Assembly: GCF_000817775.3 (NCBI RefSeq) | Contig: NZ_JTHE03000091.1 | Coordinates: 62,001 to 126,000 of the forward strand | Length of the DNA stretch: 64,000 nucleotides | Reading direction: 5' to 3' | From: Lyngbya confervoides BDU141951 | GTDB taxonomy: Bacteria; Cyanobacteriota; Cyanobacteriia; Thermosynechococcales; Thermosynechococcaceae | In this document: piece by piece, positions 32,273 to 44,700 of the stretch | Position numbering within the stretch: position 1 is the stretch's first letter | Layout of the letters: each line of letters starts with the position of its first letter | Notes under the pieces: generated by a model | Seen by the model: the letters and a program-made list of their open reading frames with translations, nothing else | What the model was told of the DNA's origin: nothing | Databases searched by the model: none | Made by a program: the position numbers and the translations under genes

Positions 32273-35200
32273 ATGAACCGTCACACCATGCCCCCCCAGC
32301 AAGGTCTATACGACTCTCAATTTGAGCATGATGCCTGTGGTGTCGGCTTTATCGTGCATCAAAAGGGGGACAAGTCCCACACCCTTATCCAAAATGCCCT
32401 GACGATCCTGTTGAATCTGGATCATCGGGGTGCCTGCGGCTGTGAGAAAAACACGGGGGATGGCGCGGGGATTTTGATCCAGGTGCCCCACAAGTTTCTG
32501 GCCAAGGTGACCCAGGCCGAGGGTATTGCCCTTCCCGATCCGGGGCACTATGCCGTGGGCATGGTCTACGGCAACCCCGATGCCGCCCAGCGCGCCCAGG
32601 GGCGCCGTGCCTTTGAACAGGTGGCGGCCCAGGCAGGACTGCCGGTGTTGGGATGGCGAGATATTCCCACCGATCACAGCAGTTTGGGGAAAACAGCCCT
32701 GGAGAGTGAGCCGTTTATGCAGCAGGTGTTTATTGCCCGCCGCCCTGATCTTCAGGATGACCTGGCCTTTGAGCGCAAGCTCTTTGTGCTCCGCAAACAG
32801 GCCCACAACGCCATTCAGGCTGGAGAGATTGATTCCCATTGGTATATTGCCAGCCTCTCGAGTCGGACCCTGGTCTACAAGGGGATGCTGATGCCGGTGC
32901 AGGTGGGTCAGTATTACCTAGACCTGCAAGATCCCGACATGGAGAGTGCCTTAGCCCTGGTGCACTCACGCTTTAGCACCAATACGTTTCCCAGCTGGGA
33001 GCGCGCCCACCCCTACCGCTACATTGCCCACAACGGTGAGATTAATACCCTGCGCGGCAACATTAACTGGATGCTGGCGCGGCAGTCCCTATTTGAGTCG
33101 GATCTGTTTGGGGAGGACATGGCCAAGGTCCAGCCCGTGATTAACGTCAACGGCAGCGACTCCACCATTTTTGATAATGCCCTAGAGATGCTCACCCTGG
33201 CTGGGCGATCGCTGCCCCACGCGGTCATGATGATGATTCCTGAACCCTGGCAGGGGCACGAATCCATGAGTCCTGACAAAAAAGCCTTTTACAAATACCA
33301 TTCCTGCCTGATGGAGCCGTGGGATGGCCCTGCATCGGTGGCCTTCACCGACGGTACCGTGATGGGTGCAGTCCTCGATCGCAACGGCTTGCGTCCCTCT
33401 CGCTACTATGTCACCAAGGATGATCTGGTGATCATGGCCTCAGAAGCAGGAGTGCTTCCTATTGCGCCGGAGCGAGTGGCCTATAAAGGTCGCCTTCAGC
33501 CAGGGCGCATGTTTCTGGTGGATACCGCCGCTGGGCGCATTATTTCCGATGCAGAGATTAAGGCAGAGGTGGCCCAGGCTCAGCCCTACGGGGACTGGCT
33601 GGAGGAAAACCTGGTTTCCCTGGCCGATTTGCCCGCAGCCGATCCGGCGCGCGATCACGACCCTGAAACCCTGCTGAAGCTTCAACTGACCTTTGGCTAT
33701 ACCTTTGAGCAGCTGCGCCTGTTGATGGCTCCCATGGCCACCAATGGCGTAGAGGCGGTGGGAGCCATGGGAACCGATACTCCCCTGGCGGTGCTGTCGA
33801 ATCAGTCCAAGCTTCTGTATGACTATTTTCAGCAGCTCTTTGCCCAGGTCACCAATCCGCCGATCGACTCGATTCGGGAGGAAATTATCACCTCGGCCAT
33901 GACCACCTTGGGGGCAGAGCAAAATCTGCTCAATCCCACCCCGGAAAGCTGCCGGATGATTGAGCTGCCAACGCCCATTCTCTCCAATCGCGAATTAGCC
34001 CAGATTCAGCAGCTTCAGGGAGATCCATTCCAGGCCAGCACCCTGCCGATTTTGTTTGACCCCCAAGCCGGAGTTCAGGGCCTAGAGGCAGCGATGCAGT
34101 CCCTGTGCCAACAGGCGGATGCGGCCATTGCCCAGGGCAGCAGCATTTTAATTCTGAGCGATCGCGGGGTGGATGCTCACCACGCGCCCATTCCTGCCCT
34201 TTTAGCCGTGGCCGGTCTCCATCATCATCTGATTCGAGCCGGAACGCGCACGAAGGTGGGGCTGGTGCTGGAATCAGGGGAACCTCGGGAAGTGCATCAT
34301 TTTGCCGTTCTGATTGGCTACGGCTGCTGCGCTATCAATCCCTACCTGGCCTTTGAGACCCTTGCGGACATGATTCGCCAAGGGCGCCTGGTGGATATCG
34401 ATCTGCCCACCGCCTGCAAAAACTATATTAAGGCTGCTACCAAGGGCGTCATCAAAGTGGCGTCTAAAATTGGTATCTCCACCATTCAGAGCTATCGTGG
34501 GGCCCAAATTTTTGAAGCCATTGGCCTCAACAAAAGCGTGATTGATCGCTACTTCTGCTGGACTGCGTCGCGGATTGAGGGGGCCGATCTCAGCGTCATT
34601 GCCCAGGAATCGAGGCAGCGCCACGATCGGGCCTTCCCCGATCGCGTTAGCGATACGCCGACCCTTGATGCTGGCGGAGAATATCAGTGGCGCAAGGGCG
34701 GAGAAGCGCACTTGTTCAGCCCCCAGACCATTCATCTGCTGCAGCAGGCGGTGCGGGATAACGACTATGGGGCCTTCAAGCAATATTCCCAGTTAGTCAA
34801 TGAACAAAATGAGCAGTTTTTTACCCTGCGTGGCCTGCTCCAGTTTAAGGCGCGATCGCCCATTCCTCTGGAGGAGGTTGAGCCGATAGAGGCCATTACG
34901 CGCCGATTTAAAACCGGGGCCATGAGCTACGGGTCAATCTCCAAGGAAGCCCATGAATCCCTAGCGATCGCCATGAACCGGATTGGCGGCAAATCCAATA
35001 CCGGCGAAGGGGGCGAGGACCCGGAGCGCTTCACCTGGACCAATGAGCGAGGCGACTCTAAAAACAGCGCCATCAAGCAGGTGGCCTCAGGGCGCTTCGG
35101 GGTGACCAGTCTGTATCTGTCCCAGGCCAAGGAAATCCAGATCAAAATGGCCCAGGGGGCCAAGCCTGGGGAAGGGGGGCAACTCCCCGGTCGCAAGGTC

Positions 35201-36862
35201 TATCCCTGGATTGCCAAGGTGCGCCATTCTACCCCTGGCGTGGGTTTGATTTCACCGCCGCCCCATCACGACATCTATTCCATTGAGGACTTGGCAGAGC
35301 TGATCCACGATCTCAAAAACGCCAATCGGGATGCTCGCATTAATGTCAAGCTGGTGTCGGAGGTGGGCGTGGGCACCATTGCTGCCGGGGTGGCGAAGGC
35401 CCATGCCGATGTGGTGCTGATCTCCGGGTTTGATGGCGGTACCGGAGCCTCACCCCAAACCTCCATTAAACATGCCGGACTGCCTTGGGAACTGGGGGTT
35501 GCAGAAACCCATCAAACCCTGGTGCTGAACAATCTCCGCAGCCGCATTGTGGTGGAAACCGACGGTCAAATGAAAACTGGCCGGGACGTGGTCATTGCGG
35601 CTCTGCTGGGGGCAGAAGAATACGGCTTCTCCACCGCACCGCTGGTGTCCCTGGGCTGTATCATGATGCGCGTGTGCCACATGAACACTTGCCCGGTGGG
35701 GATTGCCACCCAGGACCCGGCCCTGCGGGATAAATTCACGGGCGATCCGGCCCATGTGGAAAACTTTATGCGGTTTATTGCCCAGGAGATTCGTGAACTC
35801 ATGGCTCAGCTGGGCTTTCGCACCATAGATGAAATGATTGGCCGGGTTGACCTGCTCGATGCAAAACCTGCCATTACCCACTGGAAAGCTCAGGGCATTG
35901 ACCTCTCTAAGATTCTGCACCAGCCCCAGGTGGACGAAAGCGTCGGTCGCTATTGTCAGATCCCCCAGGACCACGGCCTGGAAAAATCCCTGGATCTCAC
36001 GGTGTTGCTCGATCTGTGTCAGCCAGCCCTGGATCACAAGCAGCCGGTTAAAGCCACACTGGCCATCCAAAATACCAATCGCACCGTCGGCACTATCCTG
36101 GGGAACGAAATCACCAAGCGCTATTGGGACGGTCTCCCGGAGGATACGATTCATCTGCATTTCCAGGGCAGCGCTGGCCAAAGCTTTGGCGCCTTTGTTC
36201 CCGCGGGCGTCACCCTGGAATTGGAGGGCGATGCCAATGACTACTTTGGCAAGGGGTTGAGCGGAGGGAAGGTGATTCTCTACGCCCCGCCTGAATCCAC
36301 CTTTATTCCCGAGGAAAACATCATTGTTGGCAATGTGGCCTTCTACGGGGCCACCGGCGGCGAGGCCTATATTTCCGGCGTCGCCGGGGAGCGCTTCTGC
36401 GTGCGCAACTCTGGGGTGGAGGCCGTGGTGGAGGCCGTGGGCGATCACGCCTGTGAATATATGACCGGAGGCAAGGTGGTGATTCTAGGTCCTACGGGTC
36501 GCAACTTTGCAGCGGGCATGAGCGGGGGAGTGGCCTATGTCCTCGATGAGGCGGGTAACTTTGCTAGCCACTGCAATCAGCAAATGGTGGGGCTAGAGAA
36601 GGTGGAAGACCCCGACGATCTGCAGGATCTCCAGGCCCTGATTCAGCGTCATCACCACTACACCGGTAGCGCGAAGGCCGCGCGGATTCTGGACCAGTGG
36701 CCCGCGATCGCCACCCAGTTTATCAAGGTCATGCCCCGGGACTACAAACGGGTTCTTCAGGCTATTCAGCAGGCCATTGAAGACGGCCTCACGGGGGATG
36801 AGGCCCTCAGCGCCGCCTTTGAAGCTAACGCCAGGGATGTGGCCCGAATTAGCGGCAGCTAA
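32273..36862 (+). CDS. gltB: NADH-type glutamate synthase large subunit
   Basis: 1529 residues. An N-terminal leader of 21 residues precedes Cys22 in [11 protein letters not shown], which becomes the glutaminase nucleophile after processing (class II amidotransferase, to about 430). The central and FMN-binding synthase domains follow, with [25 protein letters not shown] and the [3Fe-4S] cysteines 1129, 1135 and 1140 in [12 protein letters not shown]. The C-terminal beta-helix domain includes [21 protein letters not shown]. It converts glutamine and 2-oxoglutarate to two glutamates. The adjacent gltD shows this is the pyridine-nucleotide enzyme rather than the ferredoxin-dependent GlsF. Confidence 0.97.
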   Translation: MNRHTMPPQQGLYDSQFEHDACGVGFIVHQKGDKSHTLIQNALTILLNLDHRGACGCEKNTGDGAGILIQVPHKFLAKVTQAEGIALPDPGHYAVGMVYGNPDAAQRAQGRRAFEQVAAQAGLPVLGWRDIPTDHSSLGKTALESEPFMQQVFIARRPDLQDDLAFERKLFVLRKQAHNAIQAGEIDSHWYIASLSSRTLVYKGMLMPVQVGQYYLDLQDPDMESALALVHSRFSTNTFPSWERAHPYRYIAHNGEINTLRGNINWMLARQSLFESDLFGEDMAKVQPVINVNGSDSTIFDNALEMLTLAGRSLPHAVMMMIPEPWQGHESMSPDKKAFYKYHSCLMEPWDGPASVAFTDGTVMGAVLDRNGLRPSRYYVTKDDLVIMASEAGVLPIAPERVAYKGRLQPGRMFLVDTAAGRIISDAEIKAEVAQAQPYGDWLEENLVSLADLPAADPARDHDPETLLKLQLTFGYTFEQLRLLMAPMATNGVEAVGAMGTDTPLAVLSNQSKLLYDYFQQLFAQVTNPPIDSIREEIITSAMTTLGAEQNLLNPTPESCRMIELPTPILSNRELAQIQQLQGDPFQASTLPILFDPQAGVQGLEAAMQSLCQQADAAIAQGSSILILSDRGVDAHHAPIPALLAVAGLHHHLIRAGTRTKVGLVLESGEPREVHHFAVLIGYGCCAINPYLAFETLADMIRQGRLVDIDLPTACKNYIKAATKGVIKVASKIGISTIQSYRGAQIFEAIGLNKSVIDRYFCWTASRIEGADLSVIAQESRQRHDRAFPDRVSDTPTLDAGGEYQWRKGGEAHLFSPQTIHLLQQAVRDNDYGAFKQYSQLVNEQNEQFFTLRGLLQFKARSPIPLEEVEPIEAITRRFKTGAMSYGSISKEAHESLAIAMNRIGGKSNTGEGGEDPERFTWTNERGDSKNSAIKQVASGRFGVTSLYLSQAKEIQIKMAQGAKPGEGGQLPGRKVYPWIAKVRHSTPGVGLISPPPHHDIYSIEDLAELIHDLKNANRDARINVKLVSEVGVGTIAAGVAKAHADVVLISGFDGGTGASPQTSIKHAGLPWELGVAETHQTLVLNNLRSRIVVETDGQMKTGRDVVIAALLGAEEYGFSTAPLVSLGCIMMRVCHMNTCPVGIATQDPALRDKFTGDPAHVENFMRFIAQEIRELMAQLGFRTIDEMIGRVDLLDAKPAITHWKAQGIDLSKILHQPQVDESVGRYCQIPQDHGLEKSLDLTVLLDLCQPALDHKQPVKATLAIQNTNRTVGTILGNEITKRYWDGLPEDTIHLHFQGSAGQSFGAFVPAGVTLELEGDANDYFGKGLSGGKVILYAPPESTFIPEENIIVGNVAFYGATGGEAYISGVAGERFCVRNSGVEAVVEAVGDHACEYMTGGKVVILGPTGRNFAAGMSGGVAYVLDEAGNFASHCNQQMVGLEKVEDPDDLQDLQALIQRHHHYTGSAKAARILDQWPAIATQFIKVMPRDYKRVLQAIQQAIEDGLTGDEALSAAFEANARDVARISGS

Positions 36863-36949
36863 CCCGGTTTCCTCAGGGAGACACCCTCCGAGGTAATCTC
36901 CTCCCCGGACGGAGGAAAACAACCCCTTTAACTCTTAACATTCACAGCT

Positions 36950-38437
36950 ATGGGTAAGCCAACAGGATTTATTGAATATAAGCGCGAGGTTCCCGCTGAT
37001 CTCGCCCCCCTGGATCGGATTCGGCATTGGGATGAATTCCACACCCATTTGCCCGATCATCAGCTGCGGAACCAGGGCGCTCGCTGTATGGACTGCGGCA
37101 CGCCGTTCTGCCATACGGGGATGGCCCTGAATGGGATGGCCAGCGGTTGTCCCATTAACAATCTGATTCCAGAGTGGAACGATTTAATCTATCGGGGACT
37201 CTGGCGCGAAGCCCTGGATCGGCTCCATAAAACCAATAATTTTCCAGAGTTTACCGGACGGGTTTGTCCGGCCCCCTGCGAAGGCGCCTGCGTCCTGGGT
37301 ATTAATAATCCGCCGGTGACCATCAAGACCATTGAGCAGTCCATTGCCGATAAGGGCTGGGATGAGGGCTGGATTGTGGCCGAAACCCCCGCCCAGCGCA
37401 CGGGCAAAAATGTTGCCGTGGTGGGATCAGGTCCAGCGGGTCTGTGTGCAGCGGCCCAGCTTAACAAGGCGGGGCATTGGGTCACCGTTTTCGAGCGTGA
37501 GGATCGCCCTGGAGGGCTGCTCATGTACGGCATTCCCAATATGAAGCTGGAGAAAAAGCGAGTGGTGGAGCGTCGGTTGCGGCTTCTGGAGGCTGAGGGC
37601 ATCACCTTCACCTGCAACACCGAAATCGGCAAGGATATCTCTGCCCAGCAGCTCCTTCAAGATTTTGATGCGGTGGTTCTCTGTACCGGCGCCACTCGCC
37701 CCCGCGATCTTCCCATTGAAGGGCGGGAGGCTAGAGGGATTCACTTTGCCATGGAATTTCTAACCGCCAACACCAAGGCCATTTTAAACGGATCCCCTGA
37801 TGAGAGCTTCATTTCCGCTGAGGGCAAGGATGTGGTGATTATTGGCGGGGGTGATACCGGTACCGATTGCGTGGGCACCTCCCTGCGTCACGGCTGCCGG
37901 AGTCTGTTGCAGCTTGAAATTATGCCCAAGCCTCCCCTGACCCGCGGACCAGATAACCCCTGGCCGGAATGGCCCAAAGTTTACCGACTGGACTATGGCC
38001 AGGAAGAGGCGGCGGCCCGATTTGGGGAGGACCCGCGGGGCTATTTAAAAACGGCCACGAAGTTTGATCTCGATGATCAGGGCTGGGTCCAGGCAGTTCA
38101 TACCGTTGATGTTGGCTGGGAAATGGGCGAGAATGGACGAAGGGTGCCCACCCCCATACCGGGCTCAGAACAGGTGCATCCCACCCAGCTGGTGCTTCTG
38201 GCCATGGGCTTTCTGGGACCAGAGCAGCCCCTTTTGGATGCATTGGATCTAGAGCGAGATGCGCGCAGCAATGTTAAGGCCGACTATGGCAGCTACGAAA
38301 CTTCTATTCCTGGGGTTTTTGCCGCTGGGGACTGCCGTCGCGGACAGAGCCTGGTTGTTTGGGCCTTTAATGAAGGACGCGGCGCGGCCCAAGCCTGCGA
38401 TCGCTATTTAATGGGGCACACCCACCTCCCGGCCTGA
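36950..38437 (+). CDS. gltD: Glutamate synthase small subunit
   Basis: 495 residues. N-terminal cysteine clusters for two [4Fe-4S] centres are present ([10 protein letters not shown] with GCPIN, and [12 protein letters not shown]). An FAD-binding fold follows with [15 protein letters not shown], then a nucleotide-binding fold with [37 protein letters not shown] is the usual C-terminal FAD site. It takes electrons from NAD(P)H and passes them to GltB. It starts 87 bp after gltB and forms an operon with it. Confidence 0.97.
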   Translation: MGKPTGFIEYKREVPADLAPLDRIRHWDEFHTHLPDHQLRNQGARCMDCGTPFCHTGMALNGMASGCPINNLIPEWNDLIYRGLWREALDRLHKTNNFPEFTGRVCPAPCEGACVLGINNPPVTIKTIEQSIADKGWDEGWIVAETPAQRTGKNVAVVGSGPAGLCAAAQLNKAGHWVTVFEREDRPGGLLMYGIPNMKLEKKRVVERRLRLLEAEGITFTCNTEIGKDISAQQLLQDFDAVVLCTGATRPRDLPIEGREARGIHFAMEFLTANTKAILNGSPDESFISAEGKDVVIIGGGDTGTDCVGTSLRHGCRSLLQLEIMPKPPLTRGPDNPWPEWPKVYRLDYGQEEAAARFGEDPRGYLKTATKFDLDDQGWVQAVHTVDVGWEMGENGRRVPTPIPGSEQVHPTQLVLLAMGFLGPEQPLLDALDLERDARSNVKADYGSYETSIPGVFAAGDCRRGQSLVVWAFNEGRGAAQACDRYLMGHTHLPA

Positions 38438-38476
38438 TTGCGGCCATCGCTGCGGCCCATCGTTCCAGAAATAACC

Positions 38477-38689
38477 ATGACTCACCCAAAACCTGAAACC
38501 GTTTACGAAAAGCTGCAGTATTTAGACCACGGCGACATTGCCATTAGCGCCATGTATCGTCAGTGGGCGCAGGAGGTCCTGACCGATCCGGAGGTGGCGA
38601 TGCCCTGGAAGGAGGCGATCGCCGAACGGCTGAACCATGCGAATCAACTGCTGGGCAGTCAAACCGCCGGAGAGAATGACAGCTACTAA
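38477..38689 (+). CDS. Small hypothetical protein after gltD
   Basis: 70 residues from ATG at 38477; the frame begins at 38438 with an earlier ATG. The sequence is helical and charged (YEKLQYLDHGDIAISAMYRQWAQEVL, AIAERLNHANQLLG). No family is recognised. It follows gltD by 39 bp on the same strand, so it may belong to the glt transcript. It is accepted because the composition is protein-like and it fills the gap before the convergent large gene. Confidence 0.5.
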   Translation: MTHPKPETVYEKLQYLDHGDIAISAMYRQWAQEVLTDPEVAMPWKEAIAERLNHANQLLGSQTAGENDSY

Positions 38690-38767
38690 GCAACGGTTCC
38701 TCAACCAGAGATCCTAGACAGCTGTTTCCAAGCGATCGCAACTCATCGCAGTCCCACGGCTGAAGCG

Positions 38768-41700
38768 CTACGCGTCGGGAGCCCCTGGCAGCGGAATCCA
38801 AACCTGGGTGGTGCTGTTTTTGACCCACTCGGTTGCGACGGCGGCCCCCACGGGTTTAGAAAGCAGAAAGCCCTGTCCCAGTTCACAGTCCATCTGCGAC
38901 AGGGCCTGGAGCTGATCTGGCGTTTCAATCCCTTCAGCCACCGCGGTGACTCCCAAGCTCCGGGCTAAGGTCACAATGCTCTGCACCAGAGCCAGACCGT
39001 TGCCCTGGCGGTGGATCTGGCGTACAAAGGCGCGGTCGATTTTTAAGGTACTCACGGGCATTTCGTGGAGACGACTGAAGGAGGAATATCCCGTGCCAAA
39101 ATCATCAATACACAGGTGTAGGCCCAAGGTTTTCAGCTGTTTAAGCAGGCTAATGTGGTCCACACCGGAGCGAATTAAGCAACTCTCCGTAATTTCAAGC
39201 TTGAGCTGATCCGGGGGAAGGCGGTGATGCGTCAGCAGATCTTGAATGCGCGACACCAGGTTGGGCTGCTGAAGTTGAATGGGCGAGACATTAATATTCA
39301 GGCTTAGGGATTGGGCCGCTGCATGGTCTTGCCTCCATTGCTGTAACTGCTGGCAAGCCACCTCAAACACCCACCAGCCCAGGACCGCAATCAGGCCCGT
39401 TTCCTCGGCCACCGGAATAAACTTTAAAGGAGAAATTTCTCCCCGTTGGGGATGATTCCAGCGCAGGAGAGCTTCAAAGCCCGTGAGCTGACCACCTTTG
39501 AGGGAAACAATGGGCTGATAGTGAAGCGTAAACTCACAGGACTCGGGCTGATGCATGGTTTCGAGCGCCCGTCGCAGGTCGTTGGCAAGCTGCAGGCGCA
39601 CTGCCGTACTTGACTCCATGCCCACATCAAACAGGGCATAGGATCCACGGGCCTTGGCCTTGCAGCGATAGAGCGCAATATCGGCATCCCGGAGCACCGT
39701 GTTGGGATTAGTGTAGTCTGGGGTGCCTAGGGCAATCCCGATGCTGGTGCCGGTAAAAATTTCGTAGGGGTCTAGACAAAAGGGATGCTTGAACTGCTGT
39801 TGAATCTGCTCCGCTAGGGCTTCAACTTCCTCCAAGGACGTATAGTGTTCCACCAGAATCGCAAACTCGTCCCCCCCCAGTCTGGCTAAAAAGCTGTGTG
39901 GATTCAAGCAGTCTTGAATCCGCTGGGCCACGGCTTTGAGCAGCTGATCTCCAAGGAGGTGCCCCAGGCTGTCGTTGACCATCTTAAATAAATCGAGATC
40001 GAGGAAAAGAACGGCGTACCCTGGAGTTGAGGATGAATGCTCCCGCTGCATCACCTGGGAAAGCCGCTCTAGAAACCAGGCACGATTGTAGAGTCCGGTG
40101 AGGGAATCATGGTAGGCGTCATGGACGAGCCGTTCATGCGCTTCGAGCAGCTTTGCCTGGGAGGCTTCCAGCTCTTTCGTGTAGGACTGGCGCTCTTGGT
40201 AAAGGCGGGCATTTTCCAGGGAGATGGCCGCCTGCGAACAGATGATATCTAGAATCTCTAGGTGATTGGCCCGAAATGCCCTTGCAGACAGCGAGTTTTC
40301 CAAATAAAGCAGCCCGATGAGATGACCCTGCTGCTGAATTGGCAGGCAGAGAATCGACTTAGGACAGTGGGCTTGAATATAGGGATCTTCTCTAAATTTA
40401 AGATCAATGGCGGCATTCTCAAGAATCAGGGGCACTTGGCTCTGCTCAACCGCCTGGAGGACAGAGCGGGGACAGGCTTGCGCCACCTGATTGGGAGGGT
40501 CGGTGAGGCTCACCGCCTGCCCGTCGCGCGACACCGAAGCGGGATACCAATCTTCCTGTGCTTGCAGCAGGAGAACCCCGGTTTGGGCACCCGAATTTTG
40601 AATGACAATTTCCAGCAGCTGATGAACCAGTCGATCCAGGTTAATTTCCGTGGAGAGCACCTGGCAAGCTCGCACAATGGAGCTGTAGTCCAGGACATCG
40701 GAGAGGTTGGCGGGTAGATCAGGCCCCAGGGATGACCAGGAAGCACCCCCATTGCCCTCAGCGGCAGGTTGAATGAATTGAGGATAGGTTTGGACCAGGT
40801 GATTCACCTTGGCGGTGGCTCCCCAGCGCAGGTAGCCATAGTAAGCCTCCATCAGGTAGGGCCTGGCCAGCTTTGGCTTGTCCCAGTCCAGGAAAAAGCG
40901 TCCAGCCAATTCGTTAGCCATCGCCGCCAATTGCCCAAAGCCCTGGGCTAACGCCCCGGCGATGGCTTGATCGTAATGCTCAATGGCCTGGACAATATCC
41001 TTCCCATACCGGCAGCGCTCGGCCTCCACCAGATGCCACGCATGTCGATAGTTCATGGGGGCAGATTGGGCGATGGTGCTCAGCACCTGCTGGTTCCTTT
41101 CAACGCGCTCGAGTAGCGCCAGATCCACCTCCGGGGCACTGTTTAGTAGGGCCAAACACCCCAGGGAATCGTAGAAATGAAATAGGGGAAACTCCGCCAT
41201 GCCCATGACGCTTTTGAGATGGGGAATGGCTTGGGTACCGGAGTGCAGCGCTTGGTCAAACTCTCCCATGAGATAGGCCAGGATCAGCTTTTTAAAGTGG
41301 AGGTAGAAGATGGCCATGGAATCTCGGGCAGCCTGATGCTCTGGCAACATCCGACCTTCGTCGTAGGCCTCCCCCACAAGCTGTGTCGCGCTATGAGAGC
41401 GTCCCAGCAAATTCAGCACAAATTGACGCAGTAAATTGTTGTAGTGCAGCACCGTCTTTTGCTGGAGATCGGCGATCGCTGCACTGTAGTCTCGCACGGA
41501 CTGCTCTAGGGAGTCGAGAGGCTCTCCCGCCAGGAGGGATAATTCGCCAAAATGATGCCCCGCATAGGCTGCATATTCAAAATCTCCCTGGGCTAAGGCT
41601 AGCTGATAGGTTTCCTGCAATGGCAGCAGCGACTCGCGGAAATGAGCCTGGAAATGATGAATAAATAGATGAAAGACTAGATGAACTTTCCCCTGAATGG

Positions 41701-44700
41701 GGGCTGAATCCTTTCGGGCCAATAGCCTCAGGGCAATTTGACCAAAGGTGTAGCCCTGCTTAATGTTGCCCAGCATGCCGCACAACACCATGCCGTAGGC
41801 CACGTAGGCAAACGCAGCGAGGGAAGAGTTCCCTTGCTGAAGACAGCTTTCAGCCATTTTCATCGCCAAAATAGGGGTAATGGGGGAGGCCGAAATAAAG
41901 GCAATGGGAAAGATCCGAGCCATGATTTGCAGCTTGGCCAGATCCTGGGGATGGGTCATCTCAGGCAGCTGCTCCACCTGATCCTTTGTGTGCGCGGCTA
42001 GCTGATCTACGGATTGTAAACAATGCTGGAGGACCGCTGGATTGGGGGAAGAGTCAAGGGGCAGTCCCAGGCGGGCAAGCAGGGATACCCCACGCTCAAT
42101 GGCGTTGCTCAGGTGATTTTGAGCAGAATAGCCTTGGATCTGGCAATCATACCCAGGAACACACTCCAGAATTCCCTGCGCATGGGTCAATATGGTTTGG
42201 ACCCACTGCTCCATCTGTTCAAACTCTCGACTCAGATAGGCGATTTCGGCCGCGCTGTTGTAGAGATCCATCGTTTGTGAGCGGTGGGTCTCCCAGGCTT
42301 CGGAGGGCAGCAGGTCAATGGCTTTGAGAATGTAGTTGAGGGCAATGGAATAGGCCGTTGCTTTGCGCGCTTTTATGGCCGCCTGCATGTTGATCTGGAT
42401 CGTTTGCTGGCGAAGATCGGGTGTCTTGATGCTGGCAGATCCTAAATTAAGCTGATTGGCAATGCTAAAGACATTCGATCCCGGCTGGTCCTGGGGGGGC
42501 TGGGCCAGGAGGATCTGGGCAATGTGAAGGTGGGTTTGGGGCTGCTCTGCCGTTGACAGGAGCCCATAGGCGGCTTGCTGGATGCGGTCATGCAAAAAGA
42601 TGCCGGTGAGGGATTCAATGTGGTTTTCCAGGATGGTTTCCTGGAGGGGGGAAAGCGCAGAACTGTCTGGTGTCATAAACACCGTGGGCAGTGCCTGAGG
42701 ATGCTCAAGGATTAACAATCCTTCCCGTAGCGCGGGGGTGAGACGTGCCAAGAGTTGCCGCAATGAGACCCCCGCCACCCGCGCCAAGAGCGTGAGCGAA
42801 AACGGTTGTTCCAGGCAGGCTGCCATTCCCAAAATCTGCCGCGTCTTCTGGGGAAGCTGCTGCAGCTGGTTGCTCACCAAGCAAGTGACGTCGGCTTGAG
42901 GGGGAAGGGCCAGATCCTGCCGTCGGTATCCCCATCGTCCGGCCTCTCGGTCTAGAAAAATGTGGCCACTCCGGTGGAGCGATCGCAGACGATGGAGGCA
43001 GTAAAACGGATTGCCCTGGGTGTTGCGATAGAGGCTCTGAGCCAGGGGCAGTGACTCCTGGACCGTGCAATGCAAGGTCTCCGAGACGAGTTGATTGAGA
43101 TCGGCTGGAGAGAGGGGCTGCACGGTCAGTTGCGTCACTTGAATGCCCTGCTCCCGCAGCGTGGTCAACAGTGGTTGAACCTTTGGGACCTCTCCCGGCT
43201 GTTCAACGCTACGACTTGCCCCGATCAGCAGCAAGGACTGATGCGCTTGGGATGGCCCCATCAACATCTGAATCACATGGAGGGAAGACCTATCGGCCCA
43301 CTGCAGATCGTCCAGGAAAAGCACCAAGGGACGGTGGGAATGGCTGAATACCTGAATAAACTGCCGGAAAAGCAGGTTAAAGCGATTTTGATTCTCCCGG
43401 CCCCTCAGGTCTGGCACCATGGGCTGGGGACCCAGGATTTTAGCCAGTTCAGGAAACACCTCCACCATCACCTGAGCTTGGCCCCCCAGGGCCTTTAAAA
43501 TGCGTCGCCGCCATTTCTGCAGCTCCTCGACCCCTTCTTCCAGGATCTGTTCAATCAGTTCTTCTAAGGCGGTCTTAATGGCGGAAAACGGCGTATTTTG
43601 ATGCAGCTGGTCAAATTTACCCTGACAAAACCACCCCTGCGCCTTGGCAATTGAGGGACGAATAGATTGCACAATGGCCGTTTTTCCAATCCCAGCCGAT
43701 CCAGAGATCATCACCATCTCACAATTGCCCTGGCTGACGCGTTCAAAGGCCGCCAGCAGCATTGCCACCTCACTCTTGCGGCCGTAGAGTTTGCTGGGGA
43801 GAAGGAAGCGATCGCTGAGATCGTGCTGGCCTAGCGCAAAGATCGGAACTGACCCCTGGCGCTGCCAGCCCTGCTGGCACTGTTCGAGATCATGCCGCAA
43901 GCCCCAGGGACTCTGGTAGCGTTCCTCAGCATTTTTAGCCAACAGACGCAGCACAACCAGAGAAAGGGCTTCGGGTACCTCCGGATTAATCCGATGGGGA
44001 GCAAGGGGAAGGCGGGCCAGGTGGGCATGAATGAGTTCCAGCGGAGAGGTTCCCTGAAAGGGGATCACGCCGGTGATCAGTTCATAAAATATGACGCCCA
44101 AGGCGTAAAAATCCGCCCGATAGTCCACCCGGCAATTCATCCGCCCGGTTTGCTCTGGAGATAGATAGCGCAAATCGCTCCGAATGGGAATTGGCGTTGA
44201 CGGTGCTCCATAGTGTTCCGTCACGGCGAGAGAGGCTTGACTAAAATCCGCCACCTTTAGCGTGAAAGTCTGGGGATGAATGAGCACATTGTGGGGATTG
44301 AGCTGATGGTGGATCACCTGGGCCTCGTAGAGTCCTTCCAAGGCCTGGACCAGCTGAAACGCCAGATCAAAGAATAGGGACAGGCGCGAGGTTCTCTGCA
44401 GGGCCGCGGAGCTTAAAAAGTCAGCCAGGGAAATCCCGCCAATATCCTCCAGGACAATTCCCAGCCGTTGGGACTGATGCAGAACATCATAGGCCCTGAG
44501 CAACTTTGGATGATTTAACTTCTGGGCAATCAGAAACTGCTGATGAAACTCAAATAGCGCCTGAGCGCTCGCCGCAGGATGATTGAGATACTTGACTACG
44601 ATAGATTTCTTTGTTTTTAGGTTTATTGCTCTCCAAACCTGCGTTTTATGGCTTTGGTAGAGCTTTTCCCAAACCGGATATCCCGCCACCTTCAGGGGCG

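Noticed and set aside
35450-36448. 332-codon reverse frame inside gltB
   Set aside because: Antisense shadow in GC-rich codon-biased DNA; translation is His/Gln-rich and unlike any family.
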